NCBI GenBank assembly: GCA_035524495.1
Contig: DATKOR010000031.1
Coordinates: 1 to 40,907 of the forward strand
Length of the DNA stretch: 40,907 bases
DNA from: CAIKZZ01 sp035524495
Lineage (GTDB): Bacteria; Pseudomonadota; Gammaproteobacteria; Steroidobacterales; Steroidobacteraceae
Reading direction: 5' to 3'
The translations under genes and the position numbers were made by a program. Shown piece after piece: positions 18,425-26,663 of the stretch. Under the pieces are notes generated by a model. The model ran no database searches, was not told the origin of the DNA, and saw only the letters and a list, made by a program, of their open reading frames with translations. Numbering within the stretch: the stretch's first letter is position 1; each line of letters starts with the position of its first letter.

Positions 18425-19092
18425 CGCTGACGACCGCGTACGGCGCGCTGGTCGCGGGCGCCACCGTCTGGGCGGTGCTCGTCAGCCGCCTGATGGCGAA
18501 GCCGTGGCAGGCCGAGTCGCCCGGCATCCTCGGCCGGATCACCGAGCAGCCGCCGGCGCGGATCGGGCTCGTGGTGTTCCTCGCGGTCGTGACGTCGCTC
18601 TTCGGCCTGTTCATCACCGCGTACCACATGCGGATGATGGACGGCATGGAGCACGGCGACTGGCGCCACTTCCCGGTGCCGCCGCTGCTGTGGGCCAATA
18701 CGCTGGTGCTGATGGCCGGCAGCGCCGCGATGCAGTGGGCGCGCTCGGCCGCGCAGCACGACAATGCGCCCGCGCTCAGGTGGCGGCTGGCCGGCGGCGG
18801 GGTGCTCACGGGCGCGTTCCTGGTCGGGCAGCTCGTCGCGTGGCGCGAGGTCGCCGACACCGAGTTCTTCGCCGTCGGCAATCCCGCGATCGCGTTCTTC
18901 TACCTGCTGACCGCGGTGCACGGCCTGCACCTCGTCGGCGGCCTCGGCGTCTGGGGCTATACGCTCAAGCGCCTGTCGCGACCGGGCGCGAAGCCGCAGG
19001 AGTCGCGGCTGACGATCGGACTGTGCACCGTCTACTGGCACTACCTGCTGCTGGTGTGGCTGGTGCTGTTTGGACTCTTGTTGTCCACCTGA
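18421..19092 (+). CDS. Heme-copper oxidase subunit III-like protein (first copy, CoxO-like)
   Basis: The 223-residue membrane protein has about five to seven helices. FFYLLTAVHGLHLVGGLGVWG and the C-terminal CTVYWHYLLLVWLVLFGLL match the conserved second half of cytochrome oxidase subunit III. The first half is more divergent (ITAYHMRMMDG, GDWRHFPVPPLLWANTLVLM). The GTG start overlaps the subunit I stop, which fixes it; the upstream continuation is a shadow of subunit I. Subunit III stabilises proton uptake into subunit I. A second subunit III paralogue follows directly, as in Bradyrhizobium coxMNOP. Confidence 0.9.
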   Translation: MTLTTAYGALVAGATVWAVLVSRLMAKPWQAESPGILGRITEQPPARIGLVVFLAVVTSLFGLFITAYHMRMMDGMEHGDWRHFPVPPLLWANTLVLMAGSAAMQWARSAAQHDNAPALRWRLAGGGVLTGAFLVGQLVAWREVADTEFFAVGNPAIAFFYLLTAVHGLHLVGGLGVWGYTLKRLSRPGAKPQESRLTIGLCTVYWHYLLLVWLVLFGLLLST

Positions 19093-19110
19093 CCGAAGGA
19101 TGACGAGCGT

Positions 19111-19797
19111 ATGGCTGCAGATGCACTGACGAGCACCGCCACGGAACTGCCCGGCCTCGAGGGCGTCGCGGCCGACTTCGCATCCGACAAGCAGGCTTTC
19201 CCCGTCCCGTGGGGGAAGCTGATGATGTGGATCTTCCTGCTGTCCGACACGTTCATCTTCTCGTGCTTCCTGACGTCCTACATGAACGTGCGGATCTCGA
19301 CCACCGCGAAGTGGCCGAACCCGAGCGAGGTGTTCGCGCTCAACGTCGGCCACACGTCGGTGCCGCTGCTCTTGATCGCGATCATGACGATGGTGCTGAT
19401 CACCTCGAGCGGCACGATGGCGCTCGCGGTCAACTACGGCTACCGCCGCAACCGCGCGAACACGACCGCGCTGATGCTGATCACGGCCGGCTTCGGCGCG
19501 ACCTTCGTCGGCATGCAGGCCTTCGAGTGGACGAAGCTGATCGTCCACGAGCACGTGCGCCCCTGGGGCAGCCCGCTCGGCGCCGACCAGTTCGGCGCGT
19601 CGTTCTTCATGATCACGGGCTTTCACGGCCTGCACGTGTCGGCCGGCGTCGTGTACCTGACGGTCGTGGCGCTGCGGGTCTGGAACGGCTTCTACGACCG
19701 CAAGGGCACCTACGAGACCGTCGAGATCGCGGGCCTGTACTGGCACTTCGTCGACCTCGTGTGGGTGTTCATCTTCGCGCTCTTCTATCTCTGGTAG
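19111..19797 (+). CDS. Heme-copper oxidase subunit III-like protein (second copy, CoxP-like)
   Basis: The 228-residue product has the standard subunit III features: KLMMWIFLLSDTFIFSCFLTS (first helix), GMQAFEWTKLIVHEHVRPWG, then FMITGFHGLHVSAGVVYLTV and the closing YWHFVDLVWVFIFALFYLW. It is closer to the classic form than the gene just before it, so the pair are diverged paralogues and not a split gene. Each has its own full set of C-terminal motifs. A GAAGGATGACG stretch precedes the ATG. It is followed after 7 bases by a subunit IV gene. Confidence 0.92.
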   Translation: MAADALTSTATELPGLEGVAADFASDKQAFPVPWGKLMMWIFLLSDTFIFSCFLTSYMNVRISTTAKWPNPSEVFALNVGHTSVPLLLIAIMTMVLITSSGTMALAVNYGYRRNRANTTALMLITAGFGATFVGMQAFEWTKLIVHEHVRPWGSPLGADQFGASFFMITGFHGLHVSAGVVYLTVVALRVWNGFYDRKGTYETVEIAGLYWHFVDLVWVFIFALFYLW

Positions 19798-19804
19798 GCC
19801 AACC

Positions 19805-20146
19805 ATGGACCACTCCGCCACCGCGACCGCCGCGCACGCCGAAGGCCAGCAGCACCCGCTGACGATCTACCTGGTCGTCTGGATCATGCTGTTCGTCGTC
19901 AGCACGTTCTCCTACCTCGTCGACTACTTCCACGTGCAGGGCCTGCTGCGCTGGTCGCTGATCCTGTTCCTGATGATCGTCAAGGCAGGCCTGATCGTCG
20001 CGATCTTCATGCACATGAAGTGGGAGCGGCTCGCGCTCAAGTTCGCGATCCTGCTGCCGCCCCTGTGCCTGCTGATCCTGATCGGCCTGATGGCGATCGA
20101 GGGCGACTACACGTTCGCGACGCGGCTCGCGTCGTTCCTGCACTGA
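19805..20146 (+). CDS. Prokaryotic cytochrome c oxidase subunit IV
   Basis: The 113-residue protein has three hydrophobic helices: about 22-40 (IYLVVWIMLFVVSTFSYLVD), 49-70 (LLRWSLILFLMIVKAGLIVA) and 79-97. The segment KAGLIVAIFMHMKWERLAL is the signature of the prokaryotic COX4 family (caa3_CtaG/CyoD-like). It is a small accessory subunit of the oxidase. Its place between subunit III and a cytochrome c gene confirms the assignment. Confidence 0.9.
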   Translation: MDHSATATAAHAEGQQHPLTIYLVVWIMLFVVSTFSYLVDYFHVQGLLRWSLILFLMIVKAGLIVAIFMHMKWERLALKFAILLPPLCLLILIGLMAIEGDYTFATRLASFLH

Positions 20147-20156
20147 CGGTGCGGCG

Positions 20157-20684
20157 GTGAGCAAGAAGCACGACAGCCAGTTCCTGAACCTCGTCAGCAT
20201 CGTGATCGGCGGCCTGATCGGCCTCGCGGTCGGCATCTTCGTCGTCGCGAGCTACGTCGGCCGGCACGCGGGCGGCGGGCGCGACCTCGACGATCCCGAG
20301 TACGTGAAGGAAGTCACCGAGCACACCGAGCCCGTCGGCCGCGTCGCGGTCGCCGGCCAGGACAACAAGTCGCTCGCGATCATCGGCACCGCGGCCGCGG
20401 CGGCCAAGGCGCCCGCGGTCTCGACCGAGGTCCTCGGCGGCGCCGACGTCTACAAGAGCGTGTGCGCGATGTGCCACGCGGCGGGCATCGGCGGCGCGCC
20501 GAAGTTCGGCGACAAGGCGGCGTGGGGACCGAGGCTCCAGCAGGGCGCGGCGACGCTGCACCAGCACGCGCTCGCGGGCTACACCGGCAAGGCGGGCGTC
20601 ATGCCAGCCAAGGGCGGGCGCGCGGACCTGTCGGACCAGTCGGTGACCAACGCCGTCGACTACATCGCGGCGGCCGCGAAGTAG
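20157..20684 (+). CDS. Membrane-anchored mono-heme cytochrome c (c5-like)
   Basis: The 175-residue protein has one N-terminal membrane anchor (about residues 10-37, LVSIVIGGLIGLAVGIFVV) and a periplasmic cytochrome domain from about residue 90. The heme site is Cys103-Cys106-His107, with Met149 in GVMPAKGG as the likely sixth ligand, the pattern of cytochrome c5. It probably delivers electrons to the fused subunit II of the same operon, giving three c hemes in the complex. The GTG start follows the subunit IV stop by 10 bases. Its stop lies only 3 bases from the stop of the convergent SCO-like gene. Confidence 0.88.
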   Translation: MSKKHDSQFLNLVSIVIGGLIGLAVGIFVVASYVGRHAGGGRDLDDPEYVKEVTEHTEPVGRVAVAGQDNKSLAIIGTAAAAAKAPAVSTEVLGGADVYKSVCAMCHAAGIGGAPKFGDKAAWGPRLQQGAATLHQHALAGYTGKAGVMPAKGGRADLSDQSVTNAVDYIAAAAK

Positions 20685-20687
20685 CGC

Positions 20688-21290
20688 TCAGCCGATCGTC
20701 GAGAGCCTGAGCAGGCGCGCGAGGTCCTTCAGCAGGTCCTTCGCGTCGACGCCGGGCGCGTAGCTGAGCACGAGATTCCCGAGCGGATCGACGAGCAGGA
20801 TCCGCCCGTCCTCGGGGACGGGCGCGGACCGCGAGCCGAGCGCCGCGAGGAGCGCCGCCCCGTCCTTCGAGTCGAGCCATGCGGATGCGAGCTCGGCCGC
20901 GGCCGGCGCGCCGCCGCCGCAGCACGGCGCATCGACGAGGAGCACGCGCTGCACGCGCGCCGCGTCCGCATCGAGCGCCAGGCGCGCGATGCGCATCGTC
21001 TCGATCGCCGTCGCGCAGCTCGCGCCGCAGGCGCCGTGCGCAACCGTCACGAGCGACCAGTGGTGGCGCAGGAAGTCGGGCGCCGTGGTCCCGCCATCGG
21101 CGCGCGCCAGGCTCGCCGCCGGCAGCGGCCGCGGGGGATCGAGGAGCTCGCCGTGCTGCAGGTGGCCGGCGGGGCGCAGGTCGCTCGCGAAGTAGACGAG
21201 CGCCGCGAGGCCGAGCGGGCCCAGGAACAGCGCCGCGAGCGCGAGCAGCTGCAGGCGCCGCTGGCGCACGCCGGGCACGGGCGGCGTCAT
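20688..21290 (-). CDS. SCO/thioredoxin-like membrane protein, probable oxidase assembly factor
   Basis: The 200-residue product has an N-terminal membrane helix (about 11-34) and a periplasmic thioredoxin-like domain. Cys88-x3-Cys92 (HGACGASC) sits where SCO proteins hold the copper-binding CxxxC. A later PCCGGG (about 127-132) is unusual. The C-terminal ILLVDPLGNLVLSY strand is typical of the fold. A clear SCO His was not identified, so copper delivery is a hypothesis. The ATG overlaps the surf1 stop (ATGA at 21287-21290). In many proteobacterial cox clusters such a gene stands between surf1 and ctaA. Confidence 0.78.
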   Translation of the reverse strand: MTPPVPGVRQRRLQLLALAALFLGPLGLAALVYFASDLRPAGHLQHGELLDPPRPLPAASLARADGGTTAPDFLRHHWSLVTVAHGACGASCATAIETMRIARLALDADAARVQRVLLVDAPCCGGGAPAAAELASAWLDSKDGAALLAALGSRSAPVPEDGRILLVDPLGNLVLSYAPGVDAKDLLKDLARLLRLSTIG

Positions 21291-21994
21291 GCCGGGGCCT
21301 TCAGGCTCGCGATCACGAACGCGACGAGGAGCGTTGCGCCGAGCGCGTACCACTGGACCGCGTAGCCGACGTGACGCTCGGGCGGCAGCCCGCCCGGGCG
21401 CCAGTCCCTGAGGTAGCCGTCGGGCTCGGCAGGATCGAGAAGCAGCACCGCGGGGTAGAGCGGGCGCCCGAGCGCGCGCTCGAGGTCCTCGAGCTTCGGG
21501 AACGCGACGACGCGTGGCCAGCGGTCGGCGGGCGGGGTGGCGGGGGGCTCGATGCCGGGGCGCGGCAGCGCGTCGCTGCGACCCTTGAGCTCGCGCGGCG
21601 CCGCGTCGACGTCGATGCGCGGCAGCTCGGCGCGGCTCGGCCCCATCGGCAGCCAGCCGCGGTCGACGATCAGCGTGTCGCCGCCCTCGGTCAGGAACGG
21701 CGTCAGCACGCGATAGCCGGCGACCGAAGCGTGCGTCATGTTGTCGAGCAGGAACTGCCGCTCCGGGAGGAAATGGCCGGCGACGCGCACGTGCGCGTAG
21801 CGCGGCAGCGCCTGCGCCGCGCGCGGCAGCGGGACCGGCGTCGTCGCCGCGGCGTAGGCGGCGAGCTGCGCGCGCTTCTCGTCGGCGCGCCCGAGCTGCC
21901 ACGTGCCGAGGACAGCGCACAGCGCGACGCCGGCGGCGGCGCCCAGCGTCGCCCACGCGCGGGGCGCGAAGCGTCGGCCGCCGGGCAGCCGCAC
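21287..21994 (-). CDS. SURF1-family cytochrome oxidase assembly protein
   Basis: The 235-residue protein has the SURF1 layout. The N-terminal helix ends in CAVLGTWQLGRADEKRAQL. The periplasmic domain contains VRVAGHFLPERQFLLDN and VDRGWLPMGP. The C-terminal helix starts HVGYAVQWYALGATLLV, with the conserved GYAxQWF-type signature. SURF1 (Shy1/CtaK group) helps heme A insertion into subunit I. The start is a GTG at 21994 preceded by a G-run. It is divergent from the twin-transmembrane gene, only about 30 bases away. Confidence 0.93.
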   Translation of the reverse strand: MRLPGGRRFAPRAWATLGAAAGVALCAVLGTWQLGRADEKRAQLAAYAAATTPVPLPRAAQALPRYAHVRVAGHFLPERQFLLDNMTHASVAGYRVLTPFLTEGGDTLIVDRGWLPMGPSRAELPRIDVDAAPRELKGRSDALPRPGIEPPATPPADRWPRVVAFPKLEDLERALGRPLYPAVLLLDPAEPDGYLRDWRPGGLPPERHVGYAVQWYALGATLLVAFVIASLKAPA

Positions 21995-22024
21995 TATACT
22001 GGCCCCCCCACCGGGAGACGTGCG
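21995..22024 (+). promoter_or_regulatory. Divergent start region of surf1 and the twin-transmembrane gene
   Basis: The 30 bases between the two starts hold a TATACT box (21995-22000) in the plus direction and GGGAG (22013-22017) spaced 7 bases from a TTG codon. No good -35 sequence is visible. TATACT as a -10 box is therefore tentative; GGGAG as the ribosome binding site is better supported. Confidence 0.35.
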
Positions 22025-22237
22025 TTGGGCGTGATGCGGCTGTTGATCATCGGAACCCTGCTCGCGATCGTCGTGAGTCTCGGCATCGCGCTCTACCAGC
22101 TCGGCCGGCGGCGCGGCGACCCGGCGAAGATGCTGCGCGCGCTGACCTGGCGCGTTGGCCTGTCGCTCGCGCTATTCGCGCTGCTGCTCATCGCGGCGCG
22201 CCAGGGCTGGATCGCGCCGCACGACGTCGGCCGCTGA
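22025..22237 (+). CDS. Twin-transmembrane small protein (DUF2909-like)
   Basis: The 70-residue protein has two helices (about 5-22, RLLIIGTLLAIVVSLGIAL, and 46-63, VGLSLALFALLLIAA) joined by a short basic loop (YQLGRRRGDPAKMLRALTWR). It matches the small twin-transmembrane family found beside ctaE and surf1 in proteobacterial cox clusters. It lies on the opposite strand to its neighbours, as is usual for it. The TTG at 22025 has the only well-spaced ribosome binding site; an ATG at 22034 is the alternative. Function unknown, presumably linked to oxidase biogenesis. Confidence 0.8.
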   Translation: MGVMRLLIIGTLLAIVVSLGIALYQLGRRRGDPAKMLRALTWRVGLSLALFALLLIAARQGWIAPHDVGR

Positions 22238-23131
22238 CTACAGCCAGTAGACGAACACGTACAGGCCGAGCCACACCACGTCGACGAAGTGCCAGTACCA
22301 CGCCACGCCCTCGAAGGCGAAGTGGCGCGACGGCGTGAAGTGCCCGCGCATCACGCGACCCCAGATCACGAGCAGCATGATCGCGCCGACGGTCACGTGG
22401 AAGCCGTGGAAGCCCGTCAGCATGAAGAACGTCGAGCCGTAGATGCCGGTGCCGAGCGTGAGCCCGAGCTCGGTGTAGGCGTGGTGGTACTCCTGCGCCT
22501 GCAGGTAGACGAACAGGAAGCCGAGGAGCCAGGTCGCCGCGAGGAACACCTTGAGGAGCGCGCGGTTGCCGGCGCGCAGCGCATGGTGGGCGATCGTGAC
22601 CGTGACGCCGGAGGTCAGCAGGATCAGCGTGTTGATCGCCGGCACCCCGAGCGCCGGGATCGTCTCGAAGCTGCCGTTGCTGCGCGGGCCGAGCGCCGCC
22701 GGGCCGTTCGACGGCCAGCCGCCCTCGAAGTTGCCCCACAGCAGCGTGTGCGTCATGAACTGCGCGGTCTGCCCGGCGAGCCTCGGCAGCGCGAGCTGGC
22801 GCGCGTAGAAGAGCGCGCCGAAGAACGCCGCGAAGAACATCACCTCCGAGAAGATGAACCACGCCATGCCCATCCGGAACGAGCGATCGACGTGCAGGTT
22901 GTAGGCCCCGGCCTCGCTCTCGCGGATCACGGTGCCGAACCAGAAGTAGAAGAGCGCGAACAAGAGCAGCAGCCCGACCGACAGGATCGCCGGGCCGACG
23001 CCGGCGTGCTCGAGCGTGAGCGCCGCGCCCGCCATCAGCACGAACAGCGCGATCGAGCCGAAGAACGGCCAGGGGCTCCCGTGCGGGACGTAGTACTTGT
23101 CGGAGTCGGGCGCGGAGTGGGCGTTGGCCAT
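22238..23131 (-). CDS. ctaE: Cytochrome c oxidase subunit III (aa3)
   Basis: The 297-residue, seven-helix subunit belongs to the canonical aa3 oxidase. YYVPHGSPWPFFGSIALFVL opens it. FRMGMAWFIFSEVMFFAAFF, YLQAQEYHHAYTELGLTLG and FFMLTGFHGFHVTVGAIMLL are conserved, and WYWHFVDVVWLGLYVFVYW closes it. The start is the ATG at 23131 after ctaG; longer readings of the frame run through ctaG and are not supported. The stop is directly adjacent to the stop of the convergent small gene, with no spacing. Confidence 0.95.
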   Translation of the reverse strand: MANAHSAPDSDKYYVPHGSPWPFFGSIALFVLMAGAALTLEHAGVGPAILSVGLLLLFALFYFWFGTVIRESEAGAYNLHVDRSFRMGMAWFIFSEVMFFAAFFGALFYARQLALPRLAGQTAQFMTHTLLWGNFEGGWPSNGPAALGPRSNGSFETIPALGVPAINTLILLTSGVTVTIAHHALRAGNRALLKVFLAATWLLGFLFVYLQAQEYHHAYTELGLTLGTGIYGSTFFMLTGFHGFHVTVGAIMLLVIWGRVMRGHFTPSRHFAFEGVAWYWHFVDVVWLGLYVFVYWL

Positions 23132-23151
23132 GGCGTTTCCTGGACGGTACG

Positions 23152-23697
23152 TCAGCGGTTGGCTGCCGCTTGCGGCAGGTCGAAGAACGAGTAGGCGAGC
23201 GTGACGCGGTCGACCTCGGGCGGCAGGTCGGCGTCGACGATGAACCTGAGCGGCATGTCGCGACCTTCGCCGGCGGCGAAGTTCTGGGGCCTGAAGCAGA
23301 AGCATTCGGTCTTGTGGAAGTAGCGCGCCATCGAGCCCGGCGCGATCGAGGGCACCGCCTGCGCGATCGTCGCGGCGCCGGTCAGGTTGCGCGCGTAGAA
23401 GCTGGTGGCGTAGAGCTTGCCGGGATGGACCCTGAGCGTCGCGACCTTGGGCCTGAACTCCCAGTCGCCGGCGCGCGGCACGTTGGCGAGGAACTCGACC
23501 GTGACCAGCCGATCGACGACCGGGCGCTCGACGACGGCGGCCGCCGGCGTCTGCGTCCCGTACCAGCGGCTGCCGGTTTCCCAGACCTTGCACAGCACGC
23601 TGTAGAGCGGCACGAGCGCGAAGCCGAACGCGAAGCTGCCGGCGGTGAACAGCACCAGCCGTCCGACGAGCGCGCGGTGCGGGCGGGGCGCGCCCAT
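23152..23697 (-). CDS. ctaG: Cytochrome c oxidase copper chaperone Cox11/CtaG
   Basis: The 181-residue protein has one N-terminal helix (FTAGSFAFGFALVPLYSVLC) and an immunoglobulin-like periplasmic domain. The copper site is Cys132-Phe-Cys134-Phe in HKTECFCFRPQ, the hallmark of Cox11, which builds CuB in subunit I. FFDLPQAAANR closes it, near the family's usual end. It starts 2 bases after the small assembly gene and ends 20 bases before ctaE. Confidence 0.95.
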   Translation of the reverse strand: MGAPRPHRALVGRLVLFTAGSFAFGFALVPLYSVLCKVWETGSRWYGTQTPAAAVVERPVVDRLVTVEFLANVPRAGDWEFRPKVATLRVHPGKLYATSFYARNLTGAATIAQAVPSIAPGSMARYFHKTECFCFRPQNFAAGEGRDMPLRFIVDADLPPEVDRVTLAYSFFDLPQAAANR

Positions 23698-23699
23698 CG

Positions 23700-23834
23700 T
23701 CAGTGGCCCGCCCGGGTGATCGCGAGCACGACGTAGCCCACGTAGATCGCGCCGGCCAGCGCCGCGAGCATCAGCGCGAGCCGCCGCGTGCGGGCGCGGC
23801 GCGTGCGGTCCTCGGTCTCGGGCGTGCCGATCAC
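23700..23834 (-). CDS. Small single-helix cytochrome oxidase assembly protein
   Basis: This 44-residue ORF starts with GTG and is easily missed. It reads VIGTPETEDRTRRARTRRL, then one membrane helix (LALMLAALAGAIYVGYVVLA) and the end ITRAGH. A short charged N-tail plus a helix ending in GYVVLAI is typical of the small protein encoded between ctaD and ctaG in proteobacterial cox clusters. The gap is 7 bases to ctaD and 2 bases to ctaG, so it is certainly within the operon. Its exact role is unproven. Confidence 0.8.
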   Translation of the reverse strand: MIGTPETEDRTRRARTRRLALMLAALAGAIYVGYVVLAITRAGH

Positions 23835-23841
23835 GGGCGAC

Positions 23842-25425
23842 TCAGTGCACGTCCGGCGCGGTCTCGAACGAGTGGTACGGCGCCGGCGACGGCAGCGTCC
23901 ACTCGAGGCCGTGCGGCTCGGCGTCCCACACCTGCTGGCTCGCGGTCGCGCCGCCGCGCACGCACTTGAGGACGCACCACAGGAACAAGAGCTGCGAGAA
24001 GCCGAACACGAAGCCGCCCACCGACGACACCATGTTCCAGTCGGTGAACTGCGTGTTGTAGTCGGGGATGCGCCGCGGCATGCCGGCGAGGCCGAGGAAG
24101 TGCTGCGGGAAGAACAGCACGTTGACCGAGATCGCCGACAGCCAGAAGTGCCACTTGGCGATCGCCATGTCGTACATGTGGCCGGTCCACTTCGGCAGCC
24201 AGTAGTAGACGCCGGCGATGATCGCGAACACCGCGCCCGGCACCAGCACGTAGTGGAAGTGCGCGACGACGAAGTAGGTGTCCTGGTACTGGAAGTCGGC
24301 CGGCGCGATCGCGAGCATCAGCCCCGAGAACCCGCCGATCGTGAACAGGAACAGGAACGCGAGCGCGAACAGCATCGGCGGCTCGAACGACAGCGAGCCG
24401 CGCCACATCGTCGTCGTCCAGTTGAACACCTTCACGCCGGTCGGAACCGCGATCAGCATCGTGCTCATCATGAAGAACATCTGGCCGGCGAGCGGCATGC
24501 CGACCGTGAACATGTGGTGCGCCCAGACGATGAACGACAGGAACGCGATCGAGGCGGTCGCGTAGACCATCGCGTCGTAGCCGAAGAGCGGCTTCCTGGA
24601 GAACGTCGGGATGATCTCCGACACGACGCCGAAGGCCGGCAGGATCAGGATGTAGACCTCCGGGTGGCCGAAGAACCAGAAGATGTGCTGGAACATCACC
24701 GGGTCGCCGCCGCCGGCCGGGTTGAAGAAGCTGGTGCCGAAGAAGTGGTCGGTGAGCAGCATCGTGACCGCGCCCGCGAGCACCGGCATCACCGCGATCA
24801 AAAGGTACGCCGTGATCAGCCAGGTCCAGCAGAACAGCGGCAGCTTCAAGAGCGTCATGCCCGGCGCGCGCATGTTCATGATCGTCACGATCACGTTGAT
24901 CGCGCCCATGATCGACGAGGCGCCCATCAGGTGGATCGCGAAGATCGTCAGCGGGAAGCTGTCGCCGGCCTGCAGCGACAGGGGCGGATACAGCGTCCAG
25001 CCGCCGGCGGGGCCGCCGCCGGCGGTGAAGAACGACGACAGCAGCAGCGTGAACGCGAACGGCAGGATCCAGAAGCTGTAGTTGTTCATGCGCGGCAGCG
25101 CCATGTCGGGCGCGCCGATCTGCAGCGGGATCATCCAGTTGGCGAGCCCGACGAAGGCCGGCATCACCGCGCCGAAGATCATCACCAGCGCATGCGTCGT
25201 CACCAGCGAGTTGTAGAACGTCGGGTCGAAGAACTGCATGCCGGGCTTGAACAGCTCGAGCCGGATCAGGAGCGCCATCGCGCCGCCGAGGAAGAACATC
25301 GCGAACGCGAACACGAGGTACATCGTGCCGATGTCCTTGTGGTTGGTCGCGAAGATCCAGCGGCCGATGCCGCGCGGCTTCTCGTCGTGGTGGTCGTCGT
25401 GGGCGAGGGTGTCAGCGTGTGCCAT
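23842..25425 (-). CDS. ctaD: Cytochrome c oxidase subunit I (canonical aa3)
   Basis: The 527-residue core subunit has 12 helices. GIGRWIFATNHKDIGTMYLV is the usual opening. TTHALVMIFGAVMP and VVAHFHYVLVPG carry the low-spin heme and heme a3 ligands. GHPEVYILILPAFG carries the CuB His, Tyr and channel Glu, and VWAHHMFTVGMP the remaining CuB His. PDMALPRMNNYSFWILP is the D-channel region. It is type A1. Compared with the subunit I at 16670-18424 it is shorter and closer to the mitochondrial-type sequence. It lies between ctaC and the small assembly gene. Confidence 0.97.
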   Translation of the reverse strand: MAHADTLAHDDHHDEKPRGIGRWIFATNHKDIGTMYLVFAFAMFFLGGAMALLIRLELFKPGMQFFDPTFYNSLVTTHALVMIFGAVMPAFVGLANWMIPLQIGAPDMALPRMNNYSFWILPFAFTLLLSSFFTAGGGPAGGWTLYPPLSLQAGDSFPLTIFAIHLMGASSIMGAINVIVTIMNMRAPGMTLLKLPLFCWTWLITAYLLIAVMPVLAGAVTMLLTDHFFGTSFFNPAGGGDPVMFQHIFWFFGHPEVYILILPAFGVVSEIIPTFSRKPLFGYDAMVYATASIAFLSFIVWAHHMFTVGMPLAGQMFFMMSTMLIAVPTGVKVFNWTTTMWRGSLSFEPPMLFALAFLFLFTIGGFSGLMLAIAPADFQYQDTYFVVAHFHYVLVPGAVFAIIAGVYYWLPKWTGHMYDMAIAKWHFWLSAISVNVLFFPQHFLGLAGMPRRIPDYNTQFTDWNMVSSVGGFVFGFSQLLFLWCVLKCVRGGATASQQVWDAEPHGLEWTLPSPAPYHSFETAPDVH

Positions 25426-25447
25426 GTACGAAAACTCCGTCGAATCC

Positions 25448-26281
25448 TTAAAGCGCGGCGCTCGCCGCCGGCGCGCCGGCCGGTGCCTTGGCGGCCTCCT
25501 GGCGCGCGGCGAGCCACTTCGCGAAATCGTCCTTCGACACCACCTCGACGACGATCGGCATGAACCCGTGATCGCGACCGCAGAGCTCGGCGCACTGGCC
25601 GGTGTAGCGACCGACCTTCTTGGCCTTGAACCAGGCCTCGTTGACGAAGCCCGGGATCGCGTCCTTCTTGACCGCGAAGTCCGGCACCCACCACGAGTGG
25701 ATCACGTCGTTGCCGGTCACCAGCAGCCGCACCTTGGTGTCGACCGGCACGACGAGCGGGTGGTCGACCGACAGCAGGTAGTCCTTGACCTTCGTGACGT
25801 CGACGCCGGAGTTGAGCTGGCGCGCCTCGTTGGAGTCGGTCGACAGCGTCGAGAAGAACGCGACGCCCGAGCCCAGGTACTCGTACTGCCACTTCCACTG
25901 GTAGCCGGTGACCTTGACGGTGAGCTCGGAGTTGCGCGTGTCCTCCATCGCGACGAGCGTGCGTGCCGCCGGGATCGCCATGCTGACGAGGATCAGCGCC
26001 GGGATCAGCGTCCAGACGACCTCGACCTGCGTCGAGTGCGTCAGCGTCTTGTCGGGCACGGCGCCCGCGGATTTGCGGAAGCGCACGATCGAATAGATCA
26101 TCACCGCGAACACCGCGACGCCGATCACGACGCAGACCCAGAAGATCATCATGTGCAGCGAGAACACCCGTGCCGAGATGTCGGTGACGCCGACCGGCAG
26201 GTTGTAGCTGCTCTCATAGGCGAACGCCGGTACGGTGGCCATCAGGCCGCCGAGCGCGCTGGCGACTGTGCGTTTCAACAT
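25448..26281 (-). CDS. ctaC: Cytochrome c oxidase subunit II (canonical aa3)
   Basis: The 277-residue subunit has a signal peptide (about 1-23, ending PAFAYES), two membrane helices and the CuA domain. GYQWKWQYEYLG is the aromatic electron-entry patch. Ligands are in VIHSWWVPDF (first His) and QCAELCGRDHGFMP (Cys, Glu, Cys, His, Met). It ends shortly after CuA with an Ala-rich tail and no cytochrome domain, unlike the paralogue at 15238. The ATG at 26281 has GGGGCTGAG just upstream; a longer reading would place 43 odd residues before the signal peptide. Confidence 0.95.
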   Translation of the reverse strand: MLKRTVASALGGLMATVPAFAYESSYNLPVGVTDISARVFSLHMMIFWVCVVIGVAVFAVMIYSIVRFRKSAGAVPDKTLTHSTQVEVVWTLIPALILVSMAIPAARTLVAMEDTRNSELTVKVTGYQWKWQYEYLGSGVAFFSTLSTDSNEARQLNSGVDVTKVKDYLLSVDHPLVVPVDTKVRLLVTGNDVIHSWWVPDFAVKKDAIPGFVNEAWFKAKKVGRYTGQCAELCGRDHGFMPIVVEVVSKDDFAKWLAARQEAAKAPAGAPAASAAL

Positions 26282-26663
26282 CTCAGCCCCTATAAAGCCT
26301 GTGTTCCCGTCTGCCCGGCCCGTGCACTCACAGGCATTGCTTGTACGCGCCGGGCGGTGGTCGCTGGCGCGGGCCTCGTCCGCAGCCCGCTCCGGCGGGA
26401 GTGCCGGCACGACCGGACGCTTCCCGCGCGGGCAGGGCCGTCGCGAAGGGCCGGGAGTGTAACCTCCGGAAGTCTCGGAGAAAACTGTCTTTAGCCGGTC
26501 CCCGCGCAGCGTGTGCGCGAGTGCTCAGGATGGCGCAGCAGCGGGCCCGCCGCCCGCGCCGGCCGGCCGATCAGCGGACGCGCGCCGCGCGGCCCGCAGC
26601 GTGCGCTCGCCCACGCGTCGCGGCGCCACAATTTTCATGACGGCCAACCACTTGCGCCCCGGC
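26282..26663. other. 382-base region upstream of ctaC
   Basis: I see no gene here. It lies between bioC's end and the start of the aa3 operon and should contain the ctaC promoter. The least GC-rich patches are near 26463-26495 (GTAACCTCCGG and GAAAACTGTCTTTAGC) and 26290-26300. No confident -35/-10 pair and no hairpin with T-run were found. Confidence 0.4.

Noticed and set aside
18421..19797. A single subunit III gene split by a frameshift
   Set aside because: Each of the two genes has its own complete C-terminal subunit III motifs and proper start and stop, so they are paralogues.
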